From Arthrobacter sp. OAP107 (GTDB taxonomy: Bacteria > Actinomycetota > Actinomycetes > Actinomycetales > Micrococcaceae): a DNA stretch of 64,000 bases. The notes under the pieces were generated by a model that was given only the letters and a program-made list of their open reading frames with translations, searched no databases and was not told the DNA's origin. Both the position numbers and the translations under genes were made by a program. This document shows, piece by piece, positions 20,306 to 29,046 of this stretch; position 1 is the stretch's first letter, and each line of letters starts with the position of its first letter. The stretch covers positions 4,278,001 to 4,342,000 of the forward strand of contig NZ_JBEPOK010000001.1 of assembly GCF_040546765.1 (NCBI RefSeq), in the 5' to 3' direction.

Positions 20306-21760
20306 CTAGCTCCGCTGCAGGCTCCACGTGGCGCCGTCGGCGTTGTCCTCCACCAGGATCCCGGCCGCCGCGAGGGTGTCCCGGATGGCGTCCGAAGCGG
20401 CCCAGTCTTTCCTGGAGCGGGCTTCGGCGCGGGCAGCGAGCTGAGCCTCAATCAGTGTGCCAAGAGCGGTGGTGGCCTGGTCGTCGACGGCGGGCTGCGC
20501 GGCAGCGCTGATGCCCAGCACCCGCAGCATGTCGGTCACGCCCGCCAAAGCCTGCCGCGTTGCCTCCACGTCACCGTCGGTGAGCGCCGAGTTTCCGGCC
20601 CGAACCGTGTCGTGCAGGACCGCGAGGGCCTGCGGCACGTTGAGGTCGTCGTCCATCGCAGCGGCGAACGCATCCGGCACGGTGCCGTGGGTGCCAAACA
20701 GCAGGGCGCCGTCGGAGGACAATGCGCGGACGGCGCGGGCCACGAAACCGTCAATGCGCTCGACGGCGGCGGCTGCCTCCTGCAGCGATGTTGGCTGGTA
20801 GTCCAACACCGAGCGGTACTGTGCCTGGCCGAGGTAATAGCGGACCACGCGAGGCGGTGCGAGCTCCAGCATCTCTGCCGGGCTGACCGTGTTGCCGACC
20901 GACTTCGACATTTTTTCGCCCTGGTACGTGACCATGCCGTTGTGCATCCAGAAGTTCGCGAAACCGTGGCCGGCCGCCTGGGACTGCGCCATCTCGTTTT
21001 CGTGGTGCGGGAAGCGCAGGTCGAGGCCCCCGCCGTGGATGTCGAACTCGGTGCCAAGGTATTTCGTGACCATCGCCGAGCATTCGAGGTGCCAGCCCGG
21101 ACGGCCGCTGCCCCACGGCGAAACCCAGCTCGCCGTCGTCGGCTCCCCTTCTTTGTAGCCCTTCCACAGGGCGAAGTCGCGGGGGTCCTTTTTGCCGCGC
21201 GGGTCGGCGTCGGCAGCACCCTGCATGTCGTCGATCTTCTGCCGCGTCAGGGCACCATATTTGTTCCAGGAGCGCACGTCGAAGTAGACGTCGCCGGAAC
21301 CGTCGAGGGCAGGATAGGCGTGTCCGCGGTCGATCAGAAGCTGGATGAGCGCGTGCATCTCCGGGATGTGGCCGGTGGCCCGCGGCTCGTAGGTGGGCCG
21401 GGAGACGCCGAGGGTGTCGTAGGCCTTGAGGAACTCTTGCTCATACCGGTAGGCCAGCGCCCACCATTCCTCCTCCGGGACGGAGCCGGGCTCCTGCTCG
21501 AATTCCGGGTGGAAGGAGGCCTCGGACTTGGCGAGGATCTTGTCGTCTATGTCGGTGACGTTGCGGACCACCGTGACGCGGAAGCCGCGGTACTCGAGCC
21601 AGCGGGTGAGCTGGTCAAAGGCGATGGCGGAGCGGATGTGCCCCACGTGCGGCATGCCCTGCACCGTGGCACCGCAGTAATACAGGCTTACCTTGCCCGG
21701 TACCAGGGGAACGAAGTCGCGGACTTCGGCGGATGCAGTGTCGTAAAAGCGCAGGGTCAC
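20306..21760 (-). CDS. cysS: Cysteinyl-tRNA synthetase
   Basis: Class I synthetase charging tRNA-Cys. 484 residues, normal length. The HIGH-type motif is PHVGHIRS (about 37-44), the zinc site includes C29 (YYCGATVQG) and C227 (GWHLECSAM) with PHHENE, and the KMSKS loop is EKMSKSVGN (283-287). TDIDDKI is also present. It lies between a small lipoprotein gene and rlmB on the same strand, the conserved actinobacterial arrangement. Confidence 0.97.
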   Translation of the reverse strand: MTLRFYDTASAEVRDFVPLVPGKVSLYYCGATVQGMPHVGHIRSAIAFDQLTRWLEYRGFRVTVVRNVTDIDDKILAKSEASFHPEFEQEPGSVPEEEWWALAYRYEQEFLKAYDTLGVSRPTYEPRATGHIPEMHALIQLLIDRGHAYPALDGSGDVYFDVRSWNKYGALTRQKIDDMQGAADADPRGKKDPRDFALWKGYKEGEPTTASWVSPWGSGRPGWHLECSAMVTKYLGTEFDIHGGGLDLRFPHHENEMAQSQAAGHGFANFWMHNGMVTYQGEKMSKSVGNTVSPAEMLELAPPRVVRYYLGQAQYRSVLDYQPTSLQEAAAAVERIDGFVARAVRALSSDGALLFGTHGTVPDAFAAAMDDDLNVPQALAVLHDTVRAGNSALTDGDVEATRQALAGVTDMLRVLGISAAAQPAVDDQATTALGTLIEAQLAARAEARSRKDWAASDAIRDTLAAAGILVEDNADGATWSLQRS

Positions 21761-21792
21761 CGCTCCAGATTAGCCGATGCCATTGTCCCCGC

Positions 21793-22119
21793 TTACTTGC
21801 AGACCTCGCCGATCCGGTTGTTCTGTTTGGCGAGTTCAGCTGTCTGCTCCGAACTCTTGGTTCCCAGGGACGTGCCGGCCACTTTCTTCATGATGTCAGC
21901 CATCTTCTGGATGGGGTCGGCGACGTCCTGGGCCACCTTGTCGGCGACCTCCTGGTAGTGCTTGGCGATCTGGTCGGCCTGCTGCTGCTGGTTGCCCGTG
22001 GGCTTGAACGTGTCGCCCTGCAGGAACTTGCAGCTCTCCTCCACGCTCATGCGGGGGCTGCCGGCACAGCCGGCCAGAAGCATCCCTGCGATCACGACGG
22101 CGGGAAGCAACTTTTTCAC
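21793..22119 (-). CDS. Small secreted lipoprotein, unknown function
   Basis: 108 residues beginning KKLLPAVVIAGMLLAGCAG: a typical lipoprotein signal with lipobox LLAG-C. The mature part is hydrophilic and helical (QQQQADQIAKHYQEVADKVA) with two further Cys, one near the N-terminus (EESCKF) and one near the C-terminus (GEVCK), which could form a disulfide. Start is GTG 22119 with AGGAG 8 bases upstream. It lies between ispF and cysS and is probably co-transcribed. I do not recognise a family. Confidence 0.8.
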   Translation of the reverse strand: MKKLLPAVVIAGMLLAGCAGSPRMSVEESCKFLQGDTFKPTGNQQQQADQIAKHYQEVADKVAQDVADPIQKMADIMKKVAGTSLGTKSSEQTAELAKQNNRIGEVCK

Positions 22120-22216
22120 GGCGGGTCTCCTGGGATTGCGGTACTGATGCTTATTCCAGCGTAGGTGATTTGGCTGCGGGGCCCGATCTGCGGCCGCCGG
22201 ATGCCGGGCCGACGTG

Positions 22217-22729
22217 CTATCCGGCCGGGTAGACCAGGGCCGTGGCCACGGCGGAAATTCCTTCGCCGCGTCCGGTGAAGCCGAGCCCGTCGCTGGTGGT
22301 GGCGGTAACGCTGACCGGAGCCCCCGCGGCTTCGCTGAGCACGCGCTGGGACTCTTCCCGGCGCGGGCCGAACTTGGGACGGTTGCCAACGAACTGCACG
22401 GCGACATTGCCGATCTCGAAGCCGGCTGCGCGAACGATCCGGGCGGCTTCGGCCAGCAGCGTAACTCCGGAGGCGCCGGCGAACTCGGGCCGGTCGGTGC
22501 CGAAGTGGGTGCCCAGATCGCCGATCCCGCAGGCGGAGAACAGCGCGTCGGCTGCGGCGTGGGCCACGGGGTCGCCGTCGGAATGGCCGGCGAGGCCCCG
22601 CTCCCCCTCCCAGAAGAGCCCGCCCAGCCAGAGCGGCTGCGGATTGTTGTCCGGGGCAAAGGCGTGCACGTCGATGCCAATGCCCGTCCGGGGCAGGAGT
22701 GCCGGGGTCCGCGAAGCGTTGTCTGTCAT
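22217..22729 (-). CDS. ispF: 2-C-methyl-D-erythritol 2,4-cyclodiphosphate synthase
   Basis: Fifth step of the MEP isoprenoid pathway. Signature residues: GIGIDVHAF (metal Asp/His), GLAGHSDGDPVAHAAADAL, IGDLGTHF and the C-terminal TTSDGLGFTGRGEGI. Start ATG 22729 (MTDNASR) is chosen for its GGAAGG ribosome site 5 bases upstream; ATG 22744 is 9 bases from the ispD stop and adds five residues. It follows ispD directly, so the two MEP enzymes are coupled. Confidence 0.95.
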   Translation of the reverse strand: MTDNASRTPALLPRTGIGIDVHAFAPDNNPQPLWLGGLFWEGERGLAGHSDGDPVAHAAADALFSACGIGDLGTHFGTDRPEFAGASGVTLLAEAARIVRAAGFEIGNVAVQFVGNRPKFGPRREESQRVLSEAAGAPVSVTATTSDGLGFTGRGEGISAVATALVYPAG

Positions 22730-22752
22730 GGGGCCTTCCGTCATGTGGTTTT

Positions 22753-23535
22753 TCAGCCCTCCACCCAGCGGGCGCCGAGGGGGCCCTCGAGCAGGCCTTC
22801 GGCGATGATGAGGTCCAGCGGCGTGGTGATTTTCAGGGACTGGCTGGCCCCGCGGACGGCATGCACCGGCACGCCGAGAAGCTCCACCAGCATCGCGTCG
22901 TCGGTGACCGCGGCGGCCTGGCGCTCGTCGAAGCCCGAGGCTGCCTGGTGTGCCTGCCGCAGTACGGAGAGCCTGAAACCCTGCGGGGTCTGGACTGCCC
23001 GGAGCTCCTCGCGGGGTGCGGTTCCGGTGACGAGTTCAGGTGCGATGTCCGTGGCCGGCCCCTCGGTGGCGGCGACCGTCTTGACGGTGTCCACCACGGG
23101 GATCACCGGGATCACCGCGTCCGCGCCGGCGGCCAATGCCTGTGCTACGCGGTGGAAGACCTGCTCGGGCGTCAGGGCCCGAGCGGCGTCGTGGACCAGG
23201 ACCGCCTCCGTACCGTCCTCCAGGGCGGCCAGAGCGGAACGGACCGAATCCGCCCGGGAGGCCCCGCCGTCGACCATGGTCAGGAGCGGGCCGCCGTCCA
23301 CTAGTTCCACCCGGAAGTCCTCGCAGAGCCGGCGAAGCTCCTCGTCCCCGGCCGGTAGCGCGATGCACACCTGGCTGGCAATGCCGGCCGCGACGATTCC
23401 GCGGAGCGCATGCATGAGGATCGGTTCACCGCCCAGCGGTACGGCGGCCTTCGGCATGCCGTACCCCAGCCTCTGCCCGGAACCGGCGGCGACGAGGATC
23501 ACGGCGGTCACGGGGCGCTTGGGTGCAGTGTTCAT
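22753..23535 (-). CDS. ispD: 2-C-methyl-D-erythritol 4-phosphate cytidylyltransferase
   Basis: Third step of the MEP pathway, making CDP-methylerythritol. About 260 residues. The nucleotide-binding N-terminus VILVAAGSGQRLGYGMPKA is the family hallmark; VLVHDAARALTPEQV and the C-terminal KITTPLDLIIAE are also present. Start ATG 23535 (MNTAPKRP); the longer open frame to 23706 runs back through the carD terminator and is not coding. First gene of the ispD-ispF pair. Confidence 0.94.
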   Translation of the reverse strand: MNTAPKRPVTAVILVAAGSGQRLGYGMPKAAVPLGGEPILMHALRGIVAAGIASQVCIALPAGDEELRRLCEDFRVELVDGGPLLTMVDGGASRADSVRSALAALEDGTEAVLVHDAARALTPEQVFHRVAQALAAGADAVIPVIPVVDTVKTVAATEGPATDIAPELVTGTAPREELRAVQTPQGFRLSVLRQAHQAASGFDERQAAAVTDDAMLVELLGVPVHAVRGASQSLKITTPLDLIIAEGLLEGPLGARWVEG

Positions 23536-23672
23536 GCGCTCTAGCCTACGTCCCGGCCGCACTCCCCCTCCATCTCCCAACCCGGTAGCAGCTGCGGGCG
23601 TTCCCGGCGCTGGGAGCGCCCTCCACTGCTGCCTACACGGGGATTTCCCGGGTGGCTGATTTTGGGTAAGAA

Positions 23673-23705
23673 GAAACCCCGGCGGCACTTTGCCACCGGG
23701 GTTCA
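23673..23705 (-). terminator. Rho-independent terminator after carD
   Basis: Minus strand: AACCCCGGTGGCA, short loop, TGCCGCCGGGGTT (one mismatch) followed by TCTTCTT. It lies 26 bases past the carD stop and separates carD transcription from ispD. Confidence 0.75.
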
Positions 23706-23731
23706 ATTCTTGTTAGGAAGCTCCTATTTAC

Positions 23732-24214
23732 TTAGGAAGCCAGGACCTCGTCGAGAACGCTCGCAGCCTTCTCTTCGTCGGTCTTTTCAGCCAGAGCCAA
23801 TTCTGAGATCAGAATCTGCCGGGCCTTGGCCAGCATACGCTTCTCGCCTGCGGAAAGGCCCCGGTCGTGATCCCGGCGCCAGAGGTCGCGGACGACCTCT
23901 GCAACCTTGATGACGTCACCGGAAGCAAGCTTCTCCAGATTTGCCTTGTAACGACGCGACCAGTTGGTGGGCTCTTCAGTGAACTCGGCACGGAGCACAT
24001 CAAACACGTGCTCCAAACCGTCTTTGCCCACTACGTCGCGTACCCCAACGAGGTCAACGTTCTCTGCTGGAACTTCAATGGTCAGATCACCCTGAGCCAC
24101 CTTGAGCTTGAGATACATCTTCTCTTCGCCCTTGACAGTGCGCATCTTGATCTCTTCAATTTTTGCTGCACCGTGGTGAGGGTAAACTACTGTCTCGCCG
24201 ACCTCAAAAACCAT
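23732..24214 (-). CDS. carD: CarD-family transcriptional regulator
   Basis: CarD binds the RNA polymerase beta subunit through its N-terminal Tudor-like domain and stabilises open complexes, notably at rRNA promoters. 160 residues, standard length. The N-terminus MVFEVGETVVYPHHGAAKIE is diagnostic; the C-terminal helical DNA-binding domain includes NWSRRYKANLEKLASGD and RDLWRRDHDRGLSAGE. Start ATG 24214 has GGGGAAAG upstream. As in mycobacteria it sits next to ispD and is divergent from an LpqE-like lipoprotein. Confidence 0.96.
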   Translation of the reverse strand: MVFEVGETVVYPHHGAAKIEEIKMRTVKGEEKMYLKLKVAQGDLTIEVPAENVDLVGVRDVVGKDGLEHVFDVLRAEFTEEPTNWSRRYKANLEKLASGDVIKVAEVVRDLWRRDHDRGLSAGEKRMLAKARQILISELALAEKTDEEKAASVLDEVLAS

Positions 24215-24540
24215 GTGGACTTTCCCCTTTCCCGCAGACCAGTTTATCACGATTAAGGCATATGACTGGCATGGATACGGCCCGGGAACCGCGTAAATCC
24301 GCGGAAAATGGCCCAAATCAGCGGCTCAGACCCCTTGACGAATGCGAACAATAGTGCATCCCACACGCCCCCACAAGCGTTACGCGCGGGTAGTTGCGGG
24401 CCTTCGGGGACGGCCTGCGGAGCCTCCAGGCCGGAGTTCGAGGGGGCAGTCATGTGGAGGGGCCGAATCCTTGTTTGACGCTCTTTGCCGATAGGCTATG
24501 CCTGAAAACTGTTTCAAAGACTTTTCGAGGAGTGCGTGAC
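24215..24540. other. Divergent intergenic region carD / lipoprotein
   Basis: No gene is supported in these ~326 bases. The region must hold the divergent promoters of carD and the LpqE-like gene. A fair plus-strand promoter is listed separately; for carD I see only a weak TAAACT -10 candidate near 24240. Confidence 0.5.
24475..24502 (+). promoter_or_regulatory. Candidate promoter of the LpqE-like gene
   Basis: TTGACG (24475-24480), a 16-base spacer, then TATGCC (24497-24502), about 40 bases before the GTG start. Spacing and hexamers are acceptable for a housekeeping promoter. Confidence 0.45.
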
Positions 24541-25131
24541 GTGCGTTTCACTGCGATGAACCGGGGCCAGAGCGGCAAGATGGCAATGGCGGCAGCCGCC
24601 CTGAGCGTCGGCCTGCTGGCCCTGACGGGCTGCGGCTACATCAACGCCCAGCAGACCTCTCACCAGTACGTCGCCTCCGACGGAATCCGTACCGACGTCG
24701 GACCGGTCCAGCTGCGCAACATGCTGATCGTCTCCGCCGGCGAGAACCAGCCGGGCCGCGTCATCGGCGCCGTCTACAACTCCTCCTCGAAGGACGTCAA
24801 GGTCACCTTCAAGGGAGCCGAAGGCGCGCAGACCGAAGTTCCGGTCAAGCAGAACTCCTACACGCTGCTGAACCAGTCCACGGACGCAGCCACCCTGAGC
24901 ACCTCCGGCGGCAAGCCCGGCACCCTCGTGGACGTCCAGGTGACCGAGGACGCAACCAACGTCAACAAGACCGTGAAGATTCCTGTGGTGGACGGCACGC
25001 TGAAGGAATACGCCGCCTACCTGCCGGATGGCACGCCCAGCGAGTCCGCCACTCCGAGCCAGACTGCAACGCCGGGTGAAACCGCGACGCCGGGCGAATC
25101 CGCCACGGCCACGCCCACCGCAAGCCACTAG
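24541..25131 (+). CDS. LpqE-like secreted lipoprotein
   Basis: 196 residues. Lipoprotein signal with lipobox LALTGC (SVGLLALTGCGYINAQQ). The mature part is a beta-rich domain (GPVQLRNMLIVSAGENQPG, RVIGAVYNSSSKDVKV), then a Thr/Ser/Pro/Glu-rich tail with repeats of ATPGE/SATP. The start GTG 24541 follows GAGGAG. Position next to carD matches mycobacterial lpqE, which suggests a PCu(A)C-like extracytoplasmic protein, but the link rests on synteny and general form. Confidence 0.75.
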   Translation: MRFTAMNRGQSGKMAMAAAALSVGLLALTGCGYINAQQTSHQYVASDGIRTDVGPVQLRNMLIVSAGENQPGRVIGAVYNSSSKDVKVTFKGAEGAQTEVPVKQNSYTLLNQSTDAATLSTSGGKPGTLVDVQVTEDATNVNKTVKIPVVDGTLKEYAAYLPDGTPSESATPSQTATPGETATPGESATATPTASH

Positions 25132-25160
25132 CAGCGCCGGCCAGCAAGGCCGGTAATAGA

Positions 25161-25196
25161 AGAAGGAGGGGTTCCCGGCCGGGAACCCCTCCTTCT
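25161..25196. terminator. Bidirectional terminator
   Basis: An 18-bp perfect palindrome (AGAAGGAGGGGTTCCCGG and its complement), followed by TCGTTTTAT on the plus strand. It stands between the convergent lipoprotein and regX3 genes. Confidence 0.85.
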
Positions 25197-25258
25197 TCGT
25201 TTTATCGCCGCCTTGTTGTGCCGCGCCCGGGGCCACTCTCCCGGCCGCCGGTGAGCCT

Positions 25259-25939
25259 CTAGGGTTCGAATTTGTAGCCCAGGCCGCGCACGGTGACGAG
25301 GTAGCGTGGCAGGGAGGGGTCCGGTTCGATCTTGCTGCGCAGCCGCTTCACATGGACATCCAGCGTTTTCGTGTCGCCCACGTAGTCGGAGCCCCAGACG
25401 CGGTCAATCAGCTGGCCCCGGGTCAGCACGCGGCCGGAGTTCCGCAGCAGCATCTCCAGCAGTTCAAACTCCTTCAGCGGCAGTGACACCTGCTCGCCGT
25501 CGACACTCACCACGTGCCGTTCAATGTCCATCCGCACCGGACCGGCATGGACGGTGGATGAAATGAGTTCCTCCGGCTCCGCCTGGCGGCGCAGCACGGC
25601 GCGGACACGGGCAACCAGCTCACGGGAGGAGTAGGGCTTGGTGACGTAGTCGTCTGCGCCCAACTCCAGCCCGACCACCTTGTCGATCTCGGTGTCCTTG
25701 GCGGTCAGCATGATGACGGGGACGGTGGAGCGCTGGCGCAGCTGCCGGCAGACCTCCGTGCCGGATTGTCCCGGCAACTGCAGGTCGAGCAGCACGAGGT
25801 CTGCCCCGTTGCGGTCGAATTCCGTGATGGCGTCGAGGCCGTTGTCCACGACCTCCACTTCGAACCCTTCCTTGCCCAGTAGATAGGACAGGGGATCGCT
25901 GAACGACTCCTCGTCCTCGACAATAAGAATCCTGCTCAA
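25259..25939 (-). CDS. regX3: Phosphate-responsive response regulator RegX3
   Basis: OmpR/PhoB-type response regulator: receiver domain 1-120 with acidic pocket E8/D9/E10, phospho-acceptor D52 (LVLLDLQLPG), T79 region (VIMLTAKD) and K102 region (YVTKPYSSREL); winged helix at about 130-226 (KEFELLEMLLRNSGRVLTRG, YVGDTKTLDVHVKRLRSKIE). It overlaps the senX3 stop by 4 bases (ATGA). With senX3 upstream and phoU divergent, this is the SenX3-RegX3 phosphate system. Confidence 0.93.
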   Translation of the reverse strand: MSRILIVEDEESFSDPLSYLLGKEGFEVEVVDNGLDAITEFDRNGADLVLLDLQLPGQSGTEVCRQLRQRSTVPVIMLTAKDTEIDKVVGLELGADDYVTKPYSSRELVARVRAVLRRQAEPEELISSTVHAGPVRMDIERHVVSVDGEQVSLPLKEFELLEMLLRNSGRVLTRGQLIDRVWGSDYVGDTKTLDVHVKRLRSKIEPDPSLPRYLVTVRGLGYKFEP

Positions 25940-27213
25940 GCGTTAGCTCCTCGTTCGTGGACGCCGGCGGCGTCGCGTGGTTCTTTGGCCTGCGGCCGGT
26001 CGGGCTGGGCCTCCGGTGAGGCGGGCGCCGGCGCTGTGGCTTCCCTGGCGGGTAAGGGGCGCGATTCCGGGGCGGGCTCGTCTCCCTGCCCTTCCATCTC
26101 CGGCAGCCGGAGGGTGAACGTGGAGCCCTGGCCGGGCTGGGACCAGAGCGTGACTTCCCCGCCGTGGTTGGAAACAACGTGCTTGACGATGCTCAGGCCG
26201 AGACCCGTTCCGCCGGTGTGGCGGGACCGGGCCGCGTCCACGCGGTAGAAGCGCTCGAACACCCGCTCCTGGTCCTCGGGTGACAGACCTTCGCCCTGGT
26301 CCGTCACGGAGACGGAGACCAGGCCCTCTTTGGACCGCACGCCGATGCCCACGCGGGTGTTTTCCGGCGAGTACCGGATGGCGTTGTCGATGAGGTTGCG
26401 CAGCGCCGTGACCAGCAGGTCCTGGTCGCCGTAGACCTTGGCCTCCGCGCGGCCGCCGATGACGATCTGGATGTTCTTGCTCTCGGCGGGCAGCTGCGAC
26501 CGGTCCACGGCTTCGGAGATGACGTCGTTGATATCGACAGGGTGCCCCTGCTGCGCGACGTTGGCGCCCTGCAGCCGGGACAGCTCAATGATGTCCTGCA
26601 CCAGCGCGGCGAGGCGGGCCGACTCCTTGTGCATGCGTTTCGCGAAGCGGCGGACGGCGTCCTCATCGTCCGCAGATGATTCCAGCGCTTCAGCCAGCAG
26701 CGAGATGGCTCCCACCGGGGTCTTCAGTTCGTGGGACACGTTGGCCACGAAGTCGTTGCGGATTTCCTCCGTCCGGGTGATTTCGGTGCGGTCATCGGCC
26801 AGCAGGACGATATATTCCTCACCCAGCATGGCTGCCCTGACCTGCACGATGATGGTGCCCTGGCCGAGCGGTCCCCGGGGCAGTTCAAGCTGCCTCTCCA
26901 AGATGACGCCGTCACGCCGGACGTTCGCCGTCATGTCCAGCAGCTCGCGGTGCACCACGGTGTGTCCGCGCACCAGGCCGTAGGCGTAGGCCGCGGGGCT
27001 TGCCCGGACGACGCCGTCGATCGCGTCCACCACCACGAACGCCTGGCCGACGACGGCGAGGACTTCGGCGGAGCCCTGGGGCAGCGCCGGTTCGTCGTAC
27101 TCGATATCCACGAGCTCGCGCTGCTTCTCGCTGGCACGGAAAGCGAGCACGCCAAAGACGCCGAACGACAGGCCCAGCAGGCCGGCGATGACACCTAAGA
27201 GCATTGGATCCAC
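25936..27213 (-). CDS. senX3: Phosphate-sensing histidine kinase SenX3
   Basis: 425 residues: one N-terminal membrane segment (MLLGVIAGLLGLSFGVFGVL), a PAS-like region (about 50-145), the dimerisation box with phospho-His H161 (FVANVSHELKTPVGAISLL), and an HATPase_c domain with N, G1 and G2 boxes (LIDNAIRYSP, VTDQGEGLSPEDQ, GGTGLGLSIVKHV). The C-terminal ~45 residues are a Pro/Ala/Glu-rich tail. Overlaps regX3 by 4 bases. Divergent from phoU across a region with a Pho-box-like repeat. Confidence 0.93.
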   Translation of the reverse strand: MDPMLLGVIAGLLGLSFGVFGVLAFRASEKQRELVDIEYDEPALPQGSAEVLAVVGQAFVVVDAIDGVVRASPAAYAYGLVRGHTVVHRELLDMTANVRRDGVILERQLELPRGPLGQGTIIVQVRAAMLGEEYIVLLADDRTEITRTEEIRNDFVANVSHELKTPVGAISLLAEALESSADDEDAVRRFAKRMHKESARLAALVQDIIELSRLQGANVAQQGHPVDINDVISEAVDRSQLPAESKNIQIVIGGRAEAKVYGDQDLLVTALRNLIDNAIRYSPENTRVGIGVRSKEGLVSVSVTDQGEGLSPEDQERVFERFYRVDAARSRHTGGTGLGLSIVKHVVSNHGGEVTLWSQPGQGSTFTLRLPEMEGQGDEPAPESRPLPAREATAPAPASPEAQPDRPQAKEPRDAAGVHERGANA

Positions 27214-27283
27214 GCCTCCAGCTTATGCTTCCGGAAAGCCCCGATATCCGATAAACGGCCCACGCGGTGCGGATTCAGCTAAC

Positions 27284-27316
27284 GTTCATCTTGAGGTGTG
27301 TAACAGTTCACCGAAC
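27284..27316 (+). promoter_or_regulatory. Candidate Pho box (11-nt direct repeats)
   Basis: Three consecutive 11-base units: GTTCATCTTGA, GGTGTGTAACA, GTTCACCGAAC. The outer two match the actinobacterial PhoP/RegX3 unit GTTCAYC with 11-base periodicity, as described for Streptomyces Pho boxes. It lies between senX3 and phoU and probably controls one or both. Confidence 0.6.
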
Positions 27317-27407
27317 ACTGGAAGAGTGTGCGGTTGGACTGCCGGAACGGTGACACGAAATTCTGACCGCCGCGGCGGGGCGGAGTTTCCAAGGAAAGGA
27401 CGCCTAC

Positions 27408-28070
27408 GTGCGCAAGGTTTTTCAGGAGGAGCTGGCCCACGTGGGCGAGGACCTCATCGAGATTTCAAAGCTGGTCAGCGAAGCGATCGGCAAGGCAACC
27501 ACCTCATTCGAGAGTGCCGACGTCGACCTGGCACAGGACGTCATCGCCGCGGACGCCAGGATCGACTTCCTGCAGAACAGCCTCGACGAGCGCGCCATCG
27601 ACATCCTCGCGCTGCAGGGCCCCGTGGCCAGTGACCTGCGCATGATCGTTGGCTCGCTGCGGATGAGCGCCTCCCTGGAGCGGATGGGTGACCTTGCCCG
27701 CCACATTGCCCAGCTCGCCCGGCTGCGGTTCCCCTCCCTGGTGATACCGGAGGCGCTGACCGGGACGTTTAAGAGTTTCGCCGAGCATGACATCGAGATC
27801 GCCAACAAGCTCACCGAGCTGCTGGAGACCCGCAACCTCGAGGTTGCCCGCGACATCCTCAAGGTCAACTCCGCCGTGAACGACCTCCACCTCAGCGTCT
27901 TTAAGGCGATCGCACGCCCCGACTGGCAGGAATCCCCGGCCACCACCGTGGACGTGGCCCTGGCCAGCCGCTACTTCGAGCGGTTCGCCGACCATGGAGT
28001 GTCCGTTGCGCAGAAGGTCACCTACCTCGTGACCGGCGCATGGCACCCGAACAGCATCGAACACGGCTAA
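27408..28070 (+). CDS. phoU: Phosphate signalling protein PhoU
   Basis: 220-residue all-helical PhoU with two three-helix repeats. N-terminus VRKVFQEELAHVGEDLIEI; metal-binding type motifs are DLRMIVGSLRMSASLERMGD and ASRYFERFADHGVSVAQKV. It restrains phosphate uptake and SenX3 signalling (family knowledge). Start GTG 27408 follows AAGGAAAGGA. Divergent from senX3-regX3. Confidence 0.94.
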   Translation: MRKVFQEELAHVGEDLIEISKLVSEAIGKATTSFESADVDLAQDVIAADARIDFLQNSLDERAIDILALQGPVASDLRMIVGSLRMSASLERMGDLARHIAQLARLRFPSLVIPEALTGTFKSFAEHDIEIANKLTELLETRNLEVARDILKVNSAVNDLHLSVFKAIARPDWQESPATTVDVALASRYFERFADHGVSVAQKVTYLVTGAWHPNSIEHG

Positions 28071-28102
28071 ATCCAGCCCGGCCGGGCAACAACTCCCGTG
28101 AA

Positions 28103-28159
28103 ACAAACGGACGACGCCGGCTGGTCACCTAGGGTGACCGGCCGGCGTCGTCCGTTTGT
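28103..28159. terminator. Bidirectional terminator phoU / gpmA
   Basis: A 19-bp inverted repeat, ACAAACGGACGACGCCGGC and its complement, with a further GGTCACC/GGGTGACC stem inside. It lies between two convergent genes. Confidence 0.85.
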
Positions 28160-28194
28160 GGTTTCGACAGGCGCAACCAGGGGCGGGCAGTGGG

Positions 28195-28941
28195 CTACTT
28201 CTTGCCCTGGTTGGCGACGGCCAGGATGGCCTGTTCGGCAGCCTCGGGATCGAGGTAGGTTCCGCCACGGGTGATCGGCTGGAAGTTCTCGTCCAGGTCG
28301 TAGACCAGCGGGATGCCGGTGGGGATGTTCAGGCTGGCAATGTCGTCGTCGCTGATCCCGTCAAGGTGCTTGACCAGGGCGCGCAGGGAGTTGCCGTGGG
28401 CGGTGACCAGGACGGTCTTGCCGGCCTTCAGGTCTTCCTTGATGTCCGATTCCCAGTACGGGAGCAGGCGGATGAGGACGTCCTTGAGGCACTCGGTGCG
28501 GGGCAGGTCGTCGCCGAGGTCCGCGTAGCGCGGGTCGCGGGCCTGGGAGAACTCGCTGCTGTCGTCCAGGGGCGGCGGCGGGGTGTCGTAGGAACGGCGC
28601 CACAGCATGAACTGGTCTTCGCCGAATTCGGCCAGTGTCTGGGCCTTGTCCTTGCCCTGCAGCGCACCGTAGTGGCGCTCGTTCAGGCGCCAGTCGCGCT
28701 TGACGGGGATCCAGCCGCGGTCCGCCTTGTCCAGGGAGATGTTGGCTGTGTTGATGGCCCGCTTCAGCAGCGACGTGTAGAGGATGTCCGGGAGAATGTT
28801 GTTCTCAACCAGCAGTTCCCCACCGCGTGCTGCTTCCTCGCGGCCCTGGTCGTTCAGGTCGACGTCCACCCAGCCGGTGAACAGGTTCTTGGCGTTCCAT
28901 TCGCTGTGGCCGTGGCGCAGCAGAATCAACTTGTAAGTCAT
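28195..28941 (-). CDS. gpmA: 2,3-bisphosphoglycerate-dependent phosphoglycerate mutase
   Basis: Glycolytic interconversion of 3- and 2-phosphoglycerate via phospho-His. 248 residues. Active-site motif LILLRHGHSEWNAKNLFTGW (phospho-acceptor His), LNERHYGALQG and the second His in VLVTAHGNSLRALVKHL. Start ATG 28941 has AGGA 9 bases upstream; ATG 28950 adds three residues. Near senX3-regX3 as in mycobacteria. Confidence 0.95.
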   Translation of the reverse strand: MTYKLILLRHGHSEWNAKNLFTGWVDVDLNDQGREEAARGGELLVENNILPDILYTSLLKRAINTANISLDKADRGWIPVKRDWRLNERHYGALQGKDKAQTLAEFGEDQFMLWRRSYDTPPPPLDDSSEFSQARDPRYADLGDDLPRTECLKDVLIRLLPYWESDIKEDLKAGKTVLVTAHGNSLRALVKHLDGISDDDIASLNIPTGIPLVYDLDENFQPITRGGTYLDPEAAEQAILAVANQGKK

Positions 28942-29046
28942 GATTTTCATCCTAGCCGAGCGCGGCCCGCGGGCGCCGAGAGTTACATCACGCGGCGGCG
29001 CCGCCCAACCGGGCCGCATCCCGGCGCCGCCCGATAGGCTGGGGCC

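Noticed and set aside
23560..23650. Possible further copy of the 32-bp repeat (GGTAGCAGCTGCGGGCGTT and an inverted partner)
   Set aside because: Matches only part of the core with gaps; could be chance in a GC-rich gap. Left out until a profile search scores it.
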